DNA of 64,000 bases from positions 2,627,852 to 2,691,851 of the forward strand of contig NC_089187.1 in assembly GCF_947507565.1 (NCBI RefSeq), in the 5' to 3' direction. Numbering within the stretch: the first letter of the stretch is position 1; every line of letters begins with the position of its first letter. Shown one piece after another: positions 14,497 through 28,618 of the stretch. This stretch comes from Oscarella lobularis (lineage: Eukaryota > Porifera > Homoscleromorpha > Homosclerophorida > Oscarellidae). Made by a program: the position numbers and the translations under genes. Under the pieces are notes generated by a model, which did no database searches, was not told where the DNA came from, and worked only from the letters and a program-made list of their open reading frames with translations.

Positions 14497-15179
14497 CTAG
14501 CCCGTGTAAGTTCGCTGTAATTTATTACAGGAGAGACCCGTTGGCTAACCCCCTGTAATTTCGCTGTAATTTATTAAAGGAGATACCCGTTGGCTAACCC
14601 CGTGTAATTTCGCTGTAATTTATTATTAGGATAGACCCGTTGTCTAGCCCCTGTAATTTCGCTGTAATTTATTCAAGGAGAGACCCGTTGGCTAGGCCCC
14701 TGTAATTTCGCTGCAACTTTTTACAGGAGAGACCCGTTGGCTAGCCCCCTGTAAGTTGGCTGTAATTTATTCCAGGAGAGACCCGTTGACTAACCCCCTG
14801 TAATTTCGCTGTAGTTTATTAAAGGAGTGACCCATTGTCTAGCCCCCTGTAAATTCGCTGCAATTTATTACAGGAGTTACCCGTTAGCTAGCATCTGTAA
14901 TTTCGCTGTAATTTATTACAGGAGAGACCCGTTGGCTAACCCCCTGTAATTTCGCTGTAGTTTATTACAGGAATAGACCCGTTGGCTAGCCCCCTGTAAA
15001 TTCGCTGTAATTTATTACAGGAGAGACCCTTTGGCTAGCCCCAGTAATTTCGCTGTAATTTATTACAGGAGAGACCCGTTTGCTAACCCTCTGTAAATTC
15101 GCTGTAATTTATTACAGGAGAGACCCGTTGGCTAGCCCCTGTAATTTCGCTATAGTTTATTACAGGAGAGACCCGTTGG
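14497..15179. repeat. Satellite B block 4
   Basis: Short run of 48/49-bp B units. It exits through the less common class-2 B-to-A junction, where B is followed directly by an A unit reading CTTCAGACCCTTAG. The same exit is seen at 28618. Confidence 0.96.
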
Positions 15180-17380
15180 GCCCTCAACTTTATCTTCAGA
15201 CCCTTAGAATCAAAGTTTGGGCCTTCAACTTTATCTTCAGGGCCTTAGAATCAAAGTTTAGGCCCTCAACTTTATCTTCAGGTCCTTAGAATCAAAGTTT
15301 AGTCTCTCAACTTTATCTTCAGGCTCTTAGAATAAAAGTTTAGGCCCTCAACTTTATCTTCAGGCTCTTAGAATCAAAGTTTAGGCCATCAACTTTATCT
15401 TCAGGTCCTTAGAATCAAAGTCTAGGCCCTCAACTTTATCTTCAGGTCCTTAAAATCAGAGTTTTGGCTCTGAACTTTAACTTCAGACTCTTAGAATCAA
15501 AGTTTGGGCCTTTAAATTTCTCTTCAGGGCCTTAGAATCAAAGTTTTGGCCTTCAACTTTATCTTCAGGTCCTTAGAATCAAAGTTTAGTCTCTCAACTT
15601 TATCTTCAGGTCCTTAGAATAAAAGTTTAGGCCCTCAACTTTATCTTCAAATCCTTAGAATCAAAGTTTAGGCCCTGAACTTTATCTTCAGGTCCTTAGA
15701 ATCAGAGTTTAGGCCCTCAACTTTATCTTCAGGTCTTTAGAATCAGAGTTTTGACCCTGAACTTTAACTTCAGACCGTTAGAATCAAAGTTTAGACCTTC
15801 AACTTTATCTTCAGGTTCTTAGAATCAGAGTTTTGGCCCTGAACTTTAACTTCAGACCCTTAGAATCAAAGTTTGGGCCTTCAAATTTCTCTTCAGGGCT
15901 TTAGATCCAGAGTTTAGGCCCTCAACTTTATCTTCAGGGCCTTAGAATCAAAGTTTTGGCCTTCAACTTTATCTTCAGGGCCTTAGAATCAAAGTCTAGG
16001 CTCTCAACTTTATCTTCAGGGCCTTAGAATTAGAGTTTAGGCCCTCAACTTTATCTTTAGGCTCTTAGAATCAAAGTTTAGGCCATCAACTTTATCTTCA
16101 GGTCCTTAGAATCAAAGTCTAGGCCCTCAACTTTATCGTCAGGTCCTTAGAATCAGAGTTTTGTCCCTGAACTTTATCTTCAGGTCCTTAGAATCAAAAT
16201 TTAGGCCCTCAACTTCATCTTCAGGTCCCTAGAATCAAAGTTTAGGCTCTCAACTTTATCTTCAGGTCCTTAGAATCAAAGTTTAGTCTCTCAACTTTAT
16301 CTTCAGGTCCTTAGAATCGGAGTTTAGGCCCTCAACTTTATCTTCAGGCCCTTAGAATCAATGTTTAGGCGTTCAACTTTATCTTCCGGGCCTTAGAATC
16401 AAAGTTTAGGCCTTCAACTTTATCTTCAGGTCCTTAGAATCAAAGTTTAGTCTCTCAACTTTATCTTCAGGTCCTTAGAATCAGAGTTTTGGCCCTGAAC
16501 TTTAACTTCAGACCCTTAGAATCAAAGTTTGGGCCTTCAAATTTCTCTTCAGGGCCTTAGAATCAAAGTTTAGGCCTTCAACTTTATCTTCAGGGCCTTA
16601 GAATGAAAGTTTAGGCCCTCAACTTTATCTTCAGGTCCTTAGAATCAGAGTTTAGGCCCTCAACTTTATCTTCAGGTCCTTAGAATCAAAATTTAGGCCC
16701 TCAACTTTATCTTCAGGCCCTTAGAATCAAAGTTTAGGCGTTCAACTTTATCTTCAGGGCCTTAGAATCAATGTTTAGGTCCTCAACTTTATCTTCAGGT
16801 CCTTAGAATCAAAGTTTAGTCTCTCAACTTTATCTTCAGGTCCTTAGAATCAGAGTTTAGGCCCTCAGCTTTATCTTCAGGCTCTTAGAATCAAAGTTTA
16901 GGCCATCAACTTTATCTTCAGGTCCTTAGAATCAAAGTCTACGCCCTCAACTTTATCTTCAGATCCTTAGAATCAGAGTTTTGGCCCTCAACTTTATCTT
17001 CAGGTCCTTAGAATCAGAGTTTTGGCTCTGAACTTTAACTTCAGACCCTTAGAATCAAAGTTTGGGCCTTCAAATTTCTCTTCAGGGCCTTAGAATCAGA
17101 GTTTAGGCCTTCAACTTTATCTCCATGTCCTTAGAATCAAAGTCTAGGCCCTCAACTTTATCTTCAGGGTCTTAGAATTAGAGTTTAGGCCCTCAACTTT
17201 ATCTTTAGCTCCTTAGAATCAAAGTTTAGGCCCTCAACTTTATCTTCAGGTCCTTAGAATCAAAGTTTAGGACCTCAACTTTATCTTCAGGCCCTTAGAA
17301 TCAAAGTTTAGGTCCTGAACTTTATCTTCAGGTCCTTAGAATGAAATTTTAGGCTCTCAACTTTATCTTCAGGGCCTTAG
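15180..17380. repeat. Satellite A block 5
   Basis: 41-bp A units with class-2 entry. Its last kilobase resembles the end of block 1, with the same terminal variants before the B junction (GAATGAAATTTTAGG). Confidence 0.96.
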
Positions 17381-18838
17381 CTAGCCCGTGTAAGTTAGCT
17401 GTAATTTATTACAGGTGAGACCCGTTGGCTAACCCCCTGTAATTTCGCTCTAATTTATTACAGGAGATACCCGTTGGCTAACCCCGTGTAATTTCGCTGT
17501 ATTTTATTATTAGGATAGACCCGTTGTCTAGCCCCTGTAGTTTCGCTGTAATTTATTCCATTAGAGACCCGTTGGCTAGCCCCCTGTAATTTGGCTGTAA
17601 CTTTTTACAGGAGAGACCCGTTGGCTAGCCCCCTGTAAGTTGGCTGTAATTTATTCAAGGAGAGACCCGTTGACTAGCCCTGTAATTTCGCTGTAGTTTA
17701 TTACAGGAGAGACCCATTGGCTAGCCCCTATAAATTCGCTGTAATTTATTACAGGAGATACCCGTTAGCTAGCCTCTGTAATTTCGCTGTAATTTATTAC
17801 AGGAGAGACCCGTTGGCTAACCCCCTGTAATTTCGCTGTAGTTTATTACAGGAGAGATCCGTTGGCTAGCCCCCTGTAAATTCGCTGTAATTTATTACAG
17901 GAGATACCCGTTTGCTAACCCCCTGTAATTTCGCTGTAATTTATTACAGGAGAGACCCGTTGGCTAACCCCCTGTAATTTCGCTGTAATTTATTACAGAA
18001 AAGACCCGTTGACTAGCCCCTGTAAATTCGCTGTAATTTATTACATGAGAGACCCGTTGGCTAGCCCCCTGTAACTTCGCTGTAATTTATTGCAGGAGAG
18101 ACCCGTTGGCTAGCCCCTGTAAGTTCGCTGTAATTTATTACAGGAGAGACCCTTTTGCTAGCCCCTGTAATTTCGCTGTAATTTATTACAGGAAAGACCC
18201 GTTGGCTAGCTCCCTGTAATTTCGCTGTAATTTATTACAGGAGAGACTTGTTTGCTAACCCCCTGTAATTTTGCTGTAATTTATTACAGGAGAGACTTGT
18301 TTGCTAACCCCCTGTAATTTCGCTGTAATTTATTACAGGAGAGACCCGTTGGCTAACCTCCTGTAATTTTGCTGTAATTTATTACAGGAGAGACCCGTTG
18401 GCTAACCCCCTGTAAATTCGCTGTAATTTATTACAGGAGATACCCGTTTACTAACCCCCTGTAAATTCGCTGTAATTTATTACAGGAGAGACCCTTTGGC
18501 TAGCCCCAGTAATTTCGCTGTAATTTATTACAGGAGAGACCCGTTTGCTAACCCTCTGTAATTTCGCTGATAATTTTTTACTGGAGAGACCCTTTGGCTA
18601 GCCCCTGTACTTTCGCTGTAGTTTATTACAGGAGAGACCCGTTGGCTAACCCCCTGTTATTTCGCTGTAGTTTATTACAGGAGAGACCTATTGGCTAGCC
18701 CCTGTAATTTCGCTATAATTTATTACAGGAGAGACCCTTTGGCTAGCCCCTGTAGTTTCGCTCTAATTTATTACAGGAGAGACCCTTTGGCTAACCCCTT
18801 TAATTTCGCTGTAATTTATTAAAGGAGAGACCCGTTTG
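17381..18838. repeat. Satellite B block 5
   Basis: 48/49-bp B units. The opening variant (GTAAGTTAGCTG) is shared only with block 1. The length differs from blocks 1 and 2 by whole units, 146 and 49 bp respectively. Confidence 0.96.
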
Positions 18839-19973
18839 GCTCTTAACTTTATCTTCAATGCCTTAGAATCGAAGTTTAGGCCCTCAACTTTATCTTCAGG
18901 GCCTTAGAAACAGAGTTTAGGCCCTCAACTTTATCTTTAGCTCCTTAGAATCAAAGTTTAAGCCCTTAACTTTATCTTTAGGACCTTAGAATCAAAGTTT
19001 AGGCCCTCATCTTTAGCTTCAGAACCTTAAAATCGAAGTTTATGCCCTCAACTTTATCTTCAGGGCCTTAGAATCAAAGTTTAGGCCCTCATCTTTATCT
19101 TCAGGGCCTTAGAATCGAAGTTTATGCCCTCAACTTTATCTTCAGGCTCTTAGAATCAAAGTTTAGGCGTTCAACTTTATCTTCAGGGCCTTAGAATCAA
19201 AGTTTAGGCCTTCAACTTTATCTTCAGGTCCTTAGAATCAAAGTTTAGTCTCTCAACTTTATCTTCAGGTCCTTAGAATCAGAGTTTTGGCCCTGAACTT
19301 TAACTTCAGACCCTTAGAATCAAAGTTTGGGCCTTCAAATTTCTCTTCAGGGCCATAGAATCAAAGTTTAGGCCTTCAACTTTATCTTCAGGTCCCTAGA
19401 ATCAAAGTTTAGGCCCTCAACTTTATCTTCAGGTTCTTAGAATCAAAGTTTAGGCCTTCAACTTTATCTTCAGGCCCTTAGAATCAAAGTTTAGGCGTTC
19501 AACTTTATCTTCAGGGCCTTAGAATCAAAGTTTAGGCTCTCAACTTTATCTTCAGGTCCTTAGAATCAAAGTTTAGTCTCTCAACTTTATCTTCAGGTCC
19601 TTAGAATCAAAGTTTAGGCCCTCAACTTTATCTTCAGGCTCTTAGAATCAAAGTTTAGGCCCTCAACTTTATCTTCAGGTCCTTAGAATAAGAGTTTTTG
19701 CCATGACCTTTATCTTCAGGCCCTTAGAATCAATGTTTATGCCTTCAACTTTATCTTCAGGGTCTTAGAATTAGAGTTTAGGCCCTCAACTTTATCTTTA
19801 GCTCCTTAGAATCAAAGTTTAGGCCCTCAACTTTATCTTCAGGTCCTTAGAATCAAAGTTTAGGACCTCAACTTTATCTTCAGGCCCTTAGAATCAAAGT
19901 TTAGGTCCTGAACTTTATCTTCAGGCCCTTAGAATGAAATTTTAGGCTGTCAACTTTATCTTCAGGGCCTTAG
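18839..19973. repeat. Satellite A block 6
   Basis: 41-bp A units, 1135 bp, near-copy of block 2 at 5689-6823. Together with the preceding B block this is a duplicated segment of about 2.6 kb. Confidence 0.96.
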
Positions 19974-20703
19974 CTAGCCCGTGTAAGTTCGCTGTAATTT
20001 ATTACAGGTGAAACCCGTTGGCTAACCCCCTGTAATTTCGCTGTAATTTATTTCAGGAGATACACGTTGGCTAACCCCGTGTAATTTCGCTCTACTTTAT
20101 TATTAGGATAGACCCGTTGTCTAGCCCCTGTAATTTTGCTGTAATTTATTCCAGGAGAGACCCGTTGGCTAGCCCCCTTTAATTTGGCTGTAACTTTTTA
20201 CAGGAGAGACCCGTTGGCTAGCCCCCTGTAAGTTGGCTGTAATTTATTACAGGAGAGACCCGTTTGCTAACCCCCTGTAAATTCGCTGTAATTTATTACA
20301 GGAGAGACCCGTTGGCTAGCCCCTGTAATTTCGCTGTAGTTTATTACAGGAGAGACCCGTTGGCTAGCCTCTTTAATTTGGCTGTAATTTATTACAGGAG
20401 AGACCCGTTGGCTAACCCCCTGTTAATTCGCTGTAATTTATTACAGGAGAGACCCGTTGGCTAACCCCTTGTAATTTCGCTGTAATTTATTACAGGAGAG
20501 ACCCGTTGGCTAGCCTCCTGTAATTTCGCTGTAGTTTATTACAGGAGAGACCCTTTGGCTAACCCCCTGTAATTTCGCTGTAGTTTATTACAGGAGAGAC
20601 CCTTTGACTAGCCTCTGTAGTTTCGCTCTAATTTATTACAGGAGAGACCCTTTGGCTAACCCCTGTAATTTCGCTGTAATTTATTACAGGAGAGACCCGT
20701 TGG
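19974..20703. repeat. Satellite B block 6
   Basis: 48/49-bp B units including a private variant with TTTAATTTGGCTG. The variant set is shared with B block 10 at 31250-32173. Confidence 0.96.
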
Positions 20704-22902
20704 GCCCTCAACTTTATCTTCAATGCCTTAGAATCGAAGTTTAGGCCCTCAACTTTATCTTTAGCTCCTTAGAATCAAAGTTCAAGCCCTTAACTTTATC
20801 TTTAGGACCTTAGAATCAAAGTTTAGGCCCTCATCTTTAGCTTCAGAACCTTAAAATCGAAGTTTATGCCCTCAACTTTATCTTCAGGGCCTTAGAATCA
20901 AAGTTTAGGCCCTCATCTTTATCTTAAGGGCCTTAGAATCGAAGTTTATGCCCTCAACTTTATCTTCAGGGCCTTAGAATCAATTTTCAGGCCCTCAACT
21001 TCATCTTCAGGTCTCTAGAATCAAAGTTTAGGCCCTCAACTTTATCTTCAGGTCCTTAGAATCAAAGTTTAGTCTCTCAACTTTATCTTCAGGTCCTTAG
21101 AATCGGAGTTTAGGCCCTCAACTTTATCTTCAGGCCCTTAGAATCAGAGTTTTGGCCATGACCTTTATCTTCAGGCCCTTAGAATCAATGTTTGGGCCTT
21201 CAACTTTATCTTCAGAGTCTTAGAATTAGAGTTTAGGCCCTCAACTTTATCTTCAGGGCCTTAGAATCAGAGTTTAGGCCCTCAACTTTATCTTCAGGTC
21301 CTTAGAATCAAAGTCTAGGCCCTCAACTTTATCTTCTGGCTCTTAGAATAAAAGTTTAGGCCCTCAACTTTATCTTCAGGGCCTTAGAATCAAAGTTTAG
21401 GCCCTCAACTTTATCTTCAGGTCCTTAGAATCAAAGTTTAGTCTCTCAACTTTATCTTCAGGCCCTTAGAATAAAAGTTTAGGCCCTCAACTTTATCTTC
21501 AGGCTCTTAGAATCAAAGTTTAGGCCCTCAACTTTATCTTCAGGTCCTTAGAATCAAAGTCTAGGCCCTCAACTTTATCTTCATGTTCTTAGAATCAGAG
21601 TTTTGGCTCTGAACTTTAACTTCAGACCCTTAGAATCAAAGTTTGGGCCTTCAAATTTCTCTTCAGGGCCTTAGAATCAAAGTTTAGTCTCTCAACTTTA
21701 TCTTCAGGTCCTTAGAATCGGAGTTTAGGCCCTCAACTTTATCTTCAGGTCTTTAGAATCAAAGTTTAGGCGTTCAACTTTATCTTCAGGGCCTTAGAAT
21801 CAAAGTTTAGGCCCTCAACTTTATCTTCAGGTCCTTAGAATCAAAGTTTAGTCTCTCAACTTTATCTTCAGGTCCTTAGAATAAAAGTTTAGGCCCTCAA
21901 CTTTATCTTCAGGCTCTTAGAATCAAAGTTTAGGCCCTCAACTTTATCTTCAGGTCCTTAGAATCAGAGTTTTGGCCATGACCTTTATCTTCAGGCCCTT
22001 AGAATCAATGTTTGGGCCTTCAACTTTATTTTCAGGGCCTTAGAATCAAAGTCTAGGCCCTCAACTTTATCTTCATGGCCTTAGAATCAGAGTTTAGGCC
22101 TCAACATTATCTTCAGGTCTTTAGAATCAAAGTCTAGGCCCTCAACTTTATCTTCAGGCTCTTAGAATCAAAGTTTAGGCCATCAACTTTATCTTCAGGT
22201 CCTTAGAATCAAAGTCTAGACCCTCAACTTTATCTTCAGGCTCTTAGAATCAAAATTTAGGCCCTCAACTTCATCTTCAGGTCCCTAGAATCAAAGTTTA
22301 GGCCCTCAACTTTATCTTCAGGTCCTTAGAATCAAAGTTTAGTCTCTCAACTTTATCTTCAGGTCCTTAGAATCGGAGTTTAGGCCCTCAACTTTATCTT
22401 CAGTTCCTTAGAATCAGAGTTTAGTCTCTCAACTTTATCTTCAGGTCCTTAGAATCGGAGTTAAGGCCCTCAACTTTATCTTCAGGCTCTTTGAATCAAA
22501 GTTTGGGCCCTCAACCTTATCTTCAGGTCCTTAGAATCAAAGTTTAGGCCCTCAACTTTATCTTCAGGTCCTTAGAATCAGAGTTTTGGCCATGACCTTT
22601 ATCTTCAGGCCCTTAGAATCAATGTTTGGTCCTTCAACCTTATCTTCAGGTCCTTAGAATCAAAGTTTAGGCCCTCAACTTTATCTTTAGCTCCTTAGAA
22701 TCAAAGTTTAGGCCCTCAACTTTATCTTCAGGTCCTTAGAATCAAAGTTTAGGACCTCAACTTTACCTTCAGGCCCTTAGAATCAAAGTTTAGGTCCTCA
22801 ACTTTATCTTCAGGGCGTTAGAATCAAAGTTTAGGCCCTCAACTTTATCTTCAGGTCCTTAGAATGAGAGTTAAGCTCTCAACTTTATCTTCAAGGCCTT
22901 AG
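20704..22902. repeat. Satellite A block 7
   Basis: 41-bp A units with class-1 entry. Similar in variant order to blocks 3 and 4. Confidence 0.96.
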
Positions 22903-24070
22903 CTAGCCCGTGTAAGTTCGCTGTAATTTATTACAGGAGAGACCCGTTGGCTAACCCCCTGTAATTTCGCTGTAATTTATTACAGGAGATACCCGTTGGC
23001 TAACCCCGTGTAATTTCGCTGTAATTTATTATTAGGATAGACCCGTTGTCTAGCCCCTGTAATTTCGCTGTAATTTATTCAAGGAGAGACCCGTTGGCTA
23101 GCCCCCTGTAATTTCGCTGTAACTTTTTACAGGAGAGACCCGTTGGCTAGCCCCCTGTAAGTTGGCTGTAATTTATTCCAGGAGAGACCCGTTGACTAAC
23201 CCCTTGTAATTTCGCTGTAGTTTATTAAAGGAGAGACCCATTGGCTAGCCCCCTGTAAATTCGCTGCAATTTATTACAGGAGTTACCCGTTAGCTAGCAT
23301 CTGTAATTTCGCTGTAATTTATTACAGGAGAGACCCGTTGTCTAACCCCCTGTAATTTCGCTGTAGTTTATTACAGGAATAGACCCGTTGGCTAGCCCCC
23401 TGTAAATTCGCTGTAATTTATTACGGGAGAGACCCTTTGGCTAGCCCCACTAATTTCGCTGTAATTTATTACAGGAGAGACCCGTTTGCTAACCCTCTGT
23501 AATTTCGCTGATAATTTATTACAGGAGAGACCCGTTTACTAACCCCCTGTAAATTCGCTGTAATTTATTACAGGAGAGACCCGTTGGCTAGCCCCTGTAA
23601 TTTCGCTGTAGTTTATTACAGGAGAGACCCGTTGGCTAGCCTCTTTAATTTGGCTGTAATTTATTACAGGAGAGACCCGTTGGCTAGCCTCCTGTAATTT
23701 CGCTGTAGTTTATTACAGGAGAGACCCGTTTGCTAACCCCCTGTAATTTCGCTGTAGTTTATTACAGGAGAGACCCTTTGGCTAGCCCCTGTAATTTCGC
23801 TGTAATTTATTACAGGAGAGACCCTTTTGCTAGCCCCTGTACTTTCGCTGTAGTTTATTACAGGAGAGACCCGTTGGCTAACCCCCTGTTATTTCGCTGT
23901 AGTTTATTACAGGAGAGACCTATTGGTTAGCCCCTGTAATTTCGCTGTAATTTATTACAGGAGAGACCCTTTGGCTAGCCCCTGTAGTTTCGCTCTAATT
24001 TATTACAGGAGAGACCCTTTGGCTAACCCCTGTAATTTCGCTGTAATTTATTAAAGGAGAGACCCGTTGG
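22903..24070. repeat. Satellite B block 7
   Basis: 48/49-bp B units between standard junctions. Near-copy of B block 3: 1168 versus 1167 bp. Confidence 0.96.
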
Positions 24071-27000
24071 GCTCTCAACTTTATCTTCAATGCCTTAGAA
24101 TCGAAGTTTAGGCCCTCAACTTTATCTTCAGGGCCTTAGAAACAGAGTTTAGGCCCTCAACTTTATCTTTAGCTCCTTAGAATCAAAGTTTAAGCCCTTA
24201 ACTTTATCTTTAGGACCTTAGAATCAAAGTTTAGGCCCTCATCTTTAGCTTCAGAACCTTAAAATCGAAGTTTATGCCCTCAACTTTATCTTCAGGGCCT
24301 TAGAATCAAAGTTTAGGCCCTCATCTTTATCTTAAGGGCCTTAGAATCGAAGTTTATGCCCTCAACTTTATCTTCAGGGCCTTAGAATCAATTTTTAGGC
24401 CCTCAACTTCATCTTCAGGTCCCTAGAATCAAAGTTTAGGCCCTCAACTTTATCTTCAGGTCCTTAGAATCAAAGTTTAGTCTCTCAACTTTATCTTCAG
24501 GTCCTTAGAATCGGAGTTTAGGCCCTCAACTTTATCTTCAGGCCCTTAGAATCAAAGTTTAGGCGTTCAACTTTATCTTCAGGGCCTTAGAATCAAAGTT
24601 TAGGCCCTCAACTTTATCTTCAGGCTCTTAGAATCAAAGTTTACGCCCTCAACTTTATCTTCAGGCTCTTAGAATCAAAGTTTAGGCCATCAACTTTATC
24701 TTCAGGTCCTTAGAATCAAAGTCTAGGCCCTCAACTTTATCTTCAGGTCCTTAAAATCAGAGTTTTGGCTCTGAACTTTAACTTCAGGTCCTTAGAATGA
24801 GAGTTTAGGCCATCAACTTTATCTTCAGGTCCTTAGAATCAAAGTCTAGGCCCTCAACTTTATCTTCAGGTCCTTAGAATCAGAGTTTTGGCCCTGAACT
24901 TTAACTTCAGACCCTTAGAATCAAAGTTTGGGCCTTCAAATTTCTCTTCAGGGCCTTAGAATCAAAGTTTAGGCCTTCAACTTTATCTTCAGGTCCTTAG
25001 AATCAAAGTCTAGCCCCTCAAGTTTATCTTCAGGGCCTTAGAATCAGAGTTTAGGCCCTCAACTTTATCTTCAGGGCCTTAGAATCAAAGTTTAGGCCCT
25101 CAACTTTATCTTCAGGCTCTTAGAATCAAAGTTTAGGCCCTCAACTTTATCTTCAGGTCCTTAGAATCAAAGTCTAGGCCCTCAACTTTATCTTCATGTT
25201 CTTAGAATCAGAGTTTTGGCTCTGAAGTTTAACTTCAGACCCTTAGAATCAAAGTTTGGGCCTTCAAATTTCTCTTCAGGGCGTTAGAATCAAAGTTTAG
25301 TCTCTCAACTTTATCTTCAGGTCCTTAGAATCGGAGTTTAGGCCCTCAACTTTATCTTCAGGTCTTTAGAATCAAAGTTTAGGCGTTCAACTTTATCTTC
25401 AGGGCCTTAGAATCAAAGTTTAGGCCCTCAACTTTATCTTCAGGTCCTTAGAATCAAAGTTTAGTCTCTCAACTTTATCTTCAGGTCCTTAGAATAAAAG
25501 TTTAGGCCCTCAACTTTATCTTCAGGCTCTTAGAATCAAAGTTTAGGCCCTCAACTTTATCTTCAGGTCCTTAGAATCAGAGTTTTGGCCATGACCTTTA
25601 TCTTCAGGCCCTTAGAATCAATGTTTGGGCCTTCAACTTTATTTTCAGGGCCTTAGAATCAAAGTCTAGGCCCTCAACTTTATCTTCATGGCCTTAGAAT
25701 CAGAGTTTAGGCCCTCAACATTATCTTCAGGTCCTTAGAATCAAAGTCTAAGACCTCAACTTTATCTTCAGGCTCTTAGAATCAAAGTTTAGGCCCTCAA
25801 CTTTATCTTCAGGTTCTTAGAATCAAAGTTTGGGCCTTCAAATTTCTCTTCAGGGCCTTAGAATCAAAGTTTTGGCCTTCAACTTTATCTTCAGGGCCTT
25901 AGAATCAAAGTCTAGGCCCTCAAGTTTATCTTCAGGTCCTTAGAATCGGAGTTAAGGCCCTCAACTTTATCTTCAGGCCCTTAGAATCAAAGTTTAGGCC
26001 CTCAACCTTATCTTCAGGTCCTTAGAATCAAAGTTTAGGCCCTCAACTTTATCGTCAGGTCCTTAGAATCAGAGTTTTGGCCATGACCTTTATCTTCAGG
26101 CCCTTAGAATCAATGTTTGGGCCTTCAACTTTATCTTCAGGGTCTTAGAATTAGAGTTTATTCCCTCAACTTTATCTTTAGCTCCTTAGAATCAAAGTTT
26201 AGGCCCTCAACTTTATCTTCAGGTCCTTAGAATCAAAGTTTAGGACCTCAACTTTACCTTCAGGCCCTTAGAATCAAAGTTTAGGTCCTCAACTTTATCT
26301 TCAGGTCCTTAGAATCAAAGTTTAGTCTCTCAACTTTATCTTCAGGCTCTTAGAATCAAAGTTTAGGCCCTCAACTTTATCTTCAGGTTCTTAGAATCAA
26401 AGTTTGGGCCTTCAAATTTCTCTTCAGGGCCTTAGAATCAAAGTTTTGGCCTTCAACTTTATCTTCAGGGCCTTAGAATCAAAGTCTAGGCCCTCAAGTT
26501 TATCTTCAGGTCCTTAGAATCGGAGTTAAGGCCCTCAACTTTATCTTCAGGCCCTTAGAATCAAAGTTTAGGCCCTCAACCTTATCTTCAGGTCCTTAGA
26601 ATCAAAGTTTAGGCCCTCAACTTTATCGTCAGGTCCTTAGAATCAGAGTTTTGGCCATGACCTTTATCTTCAGGCCCTTAGAATCAATGTTTGGGCCTTC
26701 AACTTTATCTTCAGGGTCTTAGAATTAGAGTTTATTCCCTCAACTTTATCTTTAGCTCCTTAGAATCAAAGTTTAGGCCCTCAACTTTATCTTCAGGTCC
26801 TTAGAATCAAAGTTTAGGACCTCAACTTTACCTTCAGGCCCTTAGAATCAAAGTTTAGGTCCTCAACTTTATCTTCAGGTCCTTAGAATCAAAGTTTAGT
26901 CTCTCAACTTTATCTTCAGGTTCTTAGAATAAAAGTTTAGGCCCTCAACTTTATCTTCAGGCTCTTAGAATCAAAGTCTAGGCCCTCAACTTTATCTTCA

Positions 27001-28033
27001 TGGCCTTAGAATCAGAGTTTAGGCCCTCAACATTATCTTCAGGTCCTTAGAATCAAAGTCTAAGCCCTCAACTTTATCTTCAGGCTCTTAGAATCAAAGT
27101 TTAGGCCCTCAACTTTATCTTCAGGTTCTTAGAATCAGAGTTGTGGCTCTGAACTTTAACTTCAGACCCTTAGAATCAAAGTTTGGGCCTTCAAATTTCT
27201 CTTCAGGGCCTTAGAATCAAAGTTTTGGCCTTCAACTTTATCTTCAGGGCCTTAGAATCAAAGTCTAGGCCCTCAAGTTTATCTTCAGGGCCTTAGAATC
27301 AGAGTTTAGGCCCTCAACTTTATCTTCAGGCCCTTAGAATCAAAGTCTAGGCCCTCAACTTTATCTTCAGGCCCTTAGAATCAAAATTTAGGCCCTCAAC
27401 TTCATCTTCAGGTCCCTAGAATCAAAGTTTAGGCCCTCAACTTTATCTTCAGGTCCTTAGAATCAAAGTTTAGTCTCTCAACTTTATCTTCAGGTCCTTA
27501 GAATCGGAGTTTAGGCGCTCAACTTTATCTTCAGTTCCTTAGAATCAGAGTTTAGTCTCTCAACTTTATCTTCAGGTCCTTAGAATCGGAGTTAAGGCCC
27601 TCAACTTTATCTTCAGGCCCTTAGAATCAAAGTTTAGGCCCTCAACCTTATCTTTAGGTCCTTAGAATCAAAGTTTAGGCCCTCAACTTTATCGTCAGGT
27701 CCTTAGAATCAGAGTTTTGGCCATGACCTTTATCTTCAGGCCCTTAGAATCAATGTTTGGGCCTTCAACTTTATCTTCAGGGTCTTAGAATTAGAGTTTA
27801 GGCCCTCAACTTTATCTTTAGCTCCTTAGAATCAAAGTTTAGGCCCTCAACTTTATCTTCAGGTCCTTAGAATCAAAGTTTAGGACCTCAACTTTACCTT
27901 CAGGCCCTTAGAATCAAAGTTTAGGTCCTCAACTTTATCTTCAGGGCCTTAGAATCAAAGTTTAGGCCCTCAACTTTATCTTCAGGTCCTTAGAATGAGA
28001 GTTAAGCTCTCAACTTTATCTTCAGGGCCTTAG
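24071..28033. repeat. Satellite A block 8 with internal 574-bp higher-order repeat
   Basis: The longest complete A block. A rare unit variant (TTTATCGTCAGGTCC) appears at about 26053, 26627 and 27693. The spacings are 574 bp (14 x 41) and 1066 bp (26 x 41), so multi-unit stretches were copied in register inside the block. Confidence 0.96.
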
Positions 28034-28618
28034 CTAGCCCGTGTAAGTTCGCTGTAATTTATTACAGGAGAGACCCGTCGGCTAACCCCCTGTAATTTCG
28101 CTGTAATTTATTACAGGAGATACCCGTTGGCTAACCCCGTGTAATTTCGCTGTAATTTATTATTAGGATAGACCCGTTGTCTAGCCCCTGTAATTTCGCT
28201 GTAATTTATTCAAGGAGAGACCCATTGGCTAGCCCCCTGTAAATTCGCTGCAATTTATTACAGGAGTTACCCGTTAGCTAGCATCTGTAATTTCGCTGTA
28301 ATTTATTACAGGAGAGACCCGTTGGCTAACCCCCTGTAATTTCGCTGTAGTTTATTACAGGAGAGACCCGTTGGCTAGCCCCCTGTAAATTCGCTGTAAT
28401 TTATTACAGGAGAGACCCTTTGGCTAGCCCCAGTAATTTCGCTGTAATTTATTACAGGAGAGACCCGTTTGCTAACCCTCTGTAATTTCGCTGATAATTT
28501 ATTACTGGAGAGACCCGTTTACTAACCCCCTGTAAATTCACTGTAATTTATTACAGGAGAGACCCGTTGGCTAGCCCCTGTAATTTCGCTGTAGTTTATT
28601 ACAGGAGAGACCCGTTGG
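28034..28618. repeat. Satellite B block 8
   Basis: Short B run, exiting through the class-2 junction as at 15179. It appears to be a contracted relative of B block 4. Confidence 0.95.
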
